DNA from: RUG11198 sp964600615 | GTDB taxonomy: Bacteria > Bacillota_I > Bacilli_A > RF39 > UBA660 | Length of the DNA: 6,385 bases | Direction of reading: 5' to 3' | Assembly: GCA_964600615.1 (NCBI GenBank) | Contig: CAZRJK010000035.1 | Coordinates: forward strand, 1 to 6,385 | Part shown: one piece after another, positions 5,786-6,385 of the stretch | How positions within the stretch are numbered: position 1 is the first letter of the stretch | Layout: every line of letters begins with the position of its first letter | The notes under the pieces: generated by a model | Told to the model about the DNA's origin: nothing | Database searches by the model: none | What the model saw: only the letters and a program-made list of their open reading frames with translations | Made by a program: the position numbers and the translations under genes

Positions 5786-5799
5786 CATAATATCTTAAT
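5786..5799 (-). repeat. Post-stop repeat, copy 3
   Basis: The plus strand reads cataatatcttaat, identical over 14 bases to copy 1 (828-841) and 13 of 14 to copy 2. It lies 12 bp downstream of the stop codon of the membrane-anchored XRE gene. The flanks differ from the other copies, although AAAAACTCTACTTTT just downstream on the minus strand resembles the AAAAATCTACTTTT of the terminator near copy 2. Confidence 0.5.
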
Positions 5800-5811
5800 A
5801 TGACGATCATT

Positions 5812-6264
5812 TTATTTTTTTTTAATTAACTTTTTTTCTTCTGACTTTTCATTTGATATAGATGAAATACCAAGACAAGCAAGACCGATTGATAACATAA
5901 TAATTGAATCTTTTACAGATAGTTGATTCATTATATTTAATGTAGCAACAGATACACCCATTGCAAGTCCTATGCCTTTAAGAATAGTATGAATAAGTTT
6001 TTTTATATCCTCTTTTTTATCACTTTCAAGATATGGATTTTCTTCGGATTTACATAAATCAATTAAATAAGAACTATCAACATCTAAAATATTTGCTAAA
6101 GTTGATATAGAAGTTATGTCTGGATATGATAAACCTCTTTCCCATTTGCTTACCGCTTTATCGGTAATATGAAGTTTATTAGCTAAATCTTGTTGAGTAA
6201 ATCCTTTTTCTTTTCTTAATTCAACAATTACATCTGCAAATGTTTTATTTTCATTTTCATTCAT
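5812..6264 (-). CDS. XRE-family regulator with C-terminal membrane anchor
   Basis: The protein has 150 residues. The XRE helix-turn-helix spans about 8-64: FADVIVELRKEKGFTQQDLA, then TDKAVSKWERGLSYPD around the recognition helix, then ISTLANILDVDSSYLI. A charged linker (71-90) leads to two hydrophobic segments (about 93-112 and 117-134) joined by a short polar turn, then a lysine-rich tail (EEKKLIKKK). The HTH and tail should be cytoplasmic, with a helical hairpin in the membrane. Its HTH shares the TDK-(A/S)-(V/I)-SKWE-G-PD pattern with the neighbouring XRE protein, but this pattern is common to the family and does not show recent duplication. GAGGAGGG (6271-6278) lies six bases before the ATG. 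The palindromic leader suggests repression, either by itself or by another regulator. Confidence 0.9.
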   Translation of the reverse strand: MNENENKTFADVIVELRKEKGFTQQDLANKLHITDKAVSKWERGLSYPDITSISTLANILDVDSSYLIDLCKSEENPYLESDKKEDIKKLIHTILKGIGLAMGVSVATLNIMNQLSVKDSIIMLSIGLACLGISSISNEKSEEKKLIKKK

Positions 6265-6302
6265 AATTTTCCCTCCTCAAGTTCATATTATCATAAAATA
6301 GG

Positions 6303-6311
6303 TAAACCAAT
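6303..6311 (-). promoter_or_regulatory. Half-site repeat ATTGGTTTA near a second -10 box
   Basis: ATTGGTTTA on the minus strand (6303-6311) repeats one arm of the palindrome (6335-6343) in the same orientation, 32 bp away, about three helical turns. It overlaps a possible second -10 TATAAT (6310-6315), whose -35 position (6333-6338, TTTAGT) would lie in the palindrome. Confidence 0.4.
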
Positions 6312-6332
6312 TATATTCTGCTAGTTTCATTT

Positions 6333-6351
6333 ACTAAACCAATGGTTTAGT
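6333..6351. promoter_or_regulatory. Operator-like perfect palindrome
   Basis: Plus strand ACTAAACCA-a-TGGTTTAGT is a perfect 9-bp inverted repeat around one central base. It lies about +12 to +30 from the start predicted for the extended -10 promoter at 6369-6377, and over the -35 position of the alternative promoter. The form resembles operators of TetR-type and other dimeric repressors. The binder is unknown. Confidence 0.55.
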
Positions 6352-6359
6352 TGCAACTA
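6348..6359. promoter_or_regulatory. Second palindrome TAGTTGCAACTA
   Basis: This perfect 12-bp palindrome overlaps the edge of the 19-bp palindrome by four bases and lies next to the predicted transcription start. It could be a second operator, or a chance feature of AT-rich DNA. Confidence 0.35.
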
Positions 6360-6368
6360 TATGTAAGT

Positions 6369-6377
6369 ATTATATCA
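6369..6377 (-). promoter_or_regulatory. Extended -10 promoter for the membrane-anchored XRE gene
   Basis: The minus strand reads TGATATAAT, a perfect extended -10. The -35 position falls outside the window. The predicted start near 6362 gives a leader of about 98 nt, much longer than those of the other units here, and containing the palindromes. Confidence 0.5.
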
Positions 6378-6385
6378 CACAAAAA

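Noticed and set aside
826..5799. CRISPR array or insertion-sequence ends
   Set aside because: The three repeat copies are widely and irregularly spaced, in the same orientation, with no transposase, spacers or target-site duplications.
5234..6264. Toxin-antitoxin system based on the XRE proteins
   Set aside because: Neither XRE gene has a small toxin-like partner in the window; both have long C-terminal extensions more typical of stand-alone regulators.
1..6385. UGA-to-Trp recoding, as in mycoplasmas
   Set aside because: All intact genes end in TAA or TAG, but tryptophans are encoded normally, no frame requires UGA read-through, and wall-sorting genes argue for a walled organism.

Overview
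The window comes from a very AT-rich genome, roughly a quarter G+C by eye, in which every supported gene lies on the minus strand and is read right to left. A class B-type sortase, a cell-wall-sorted surface protein and a lipoprotein point to a Gram-positive, peptidoglycan-bearing, low-GC Bacillota (Bacilli or Clostridia; possibly an uncultured gut lineage). They argue against a wall-less mollicute. The genus cannot be named from the sequence. No tRNA, rRNA, CRISPR array, insertion sequence or replication origin was recognised.

Layout in transcription order, from the right. (1) An XRE-family regulator with two C-terminal membrane helices (5812-6264). Its leader carries a strong extended -10 box, a perfect 19-bp operator-like palindrome and a repeated half-site. 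(2) A second, soluble XRE regulator (5234-5713). (3) A 440-residue fusion of a 12-helix MFS-like membrane domain to a LuxR-type DNA-binding domain (3813-5135), followed by a terminator that overlaps its stop codon. (4) A small lipoprotein (3339-3746) 22 bp ahead of a 544-residue secreted surface protein (1682-3316) ending in an NPQTGD sorting signal. (5) A class B-like sortase (859-1620). (6) Two small membrane-anchored extracytoplasmic proteins in one unit: a pseudopilin-like protein with four cysteines (321-764) and a protein truncated by the window edge that carries a degenerate Asp-box (1-308).

The coherent functional core is a cell-envelope locus. The lipoprotein and surface protein are probably cotranscribed, and the sortase beside them is the natural candidate to attach the NPQTG-type substrate to peptidoglycan. 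Three putative DNA-binding regulators lie directly upstream, two of them membrane-embedded. They could sense an envelope or small-molecule signal and control this locus, but that link is inference from position only.

The intergenic DNA is compact and patterned. In at least three gaps a rho-independent hairpin is followed within a few bases by the -10 box of the next unit. A short repeat (taatatcttaat on the plus strand, longer in two copies) occurs three times, each time at or just after a stop codon. These noncoding patterns and the MFS-LuxR fusion are the parts most worth checking.
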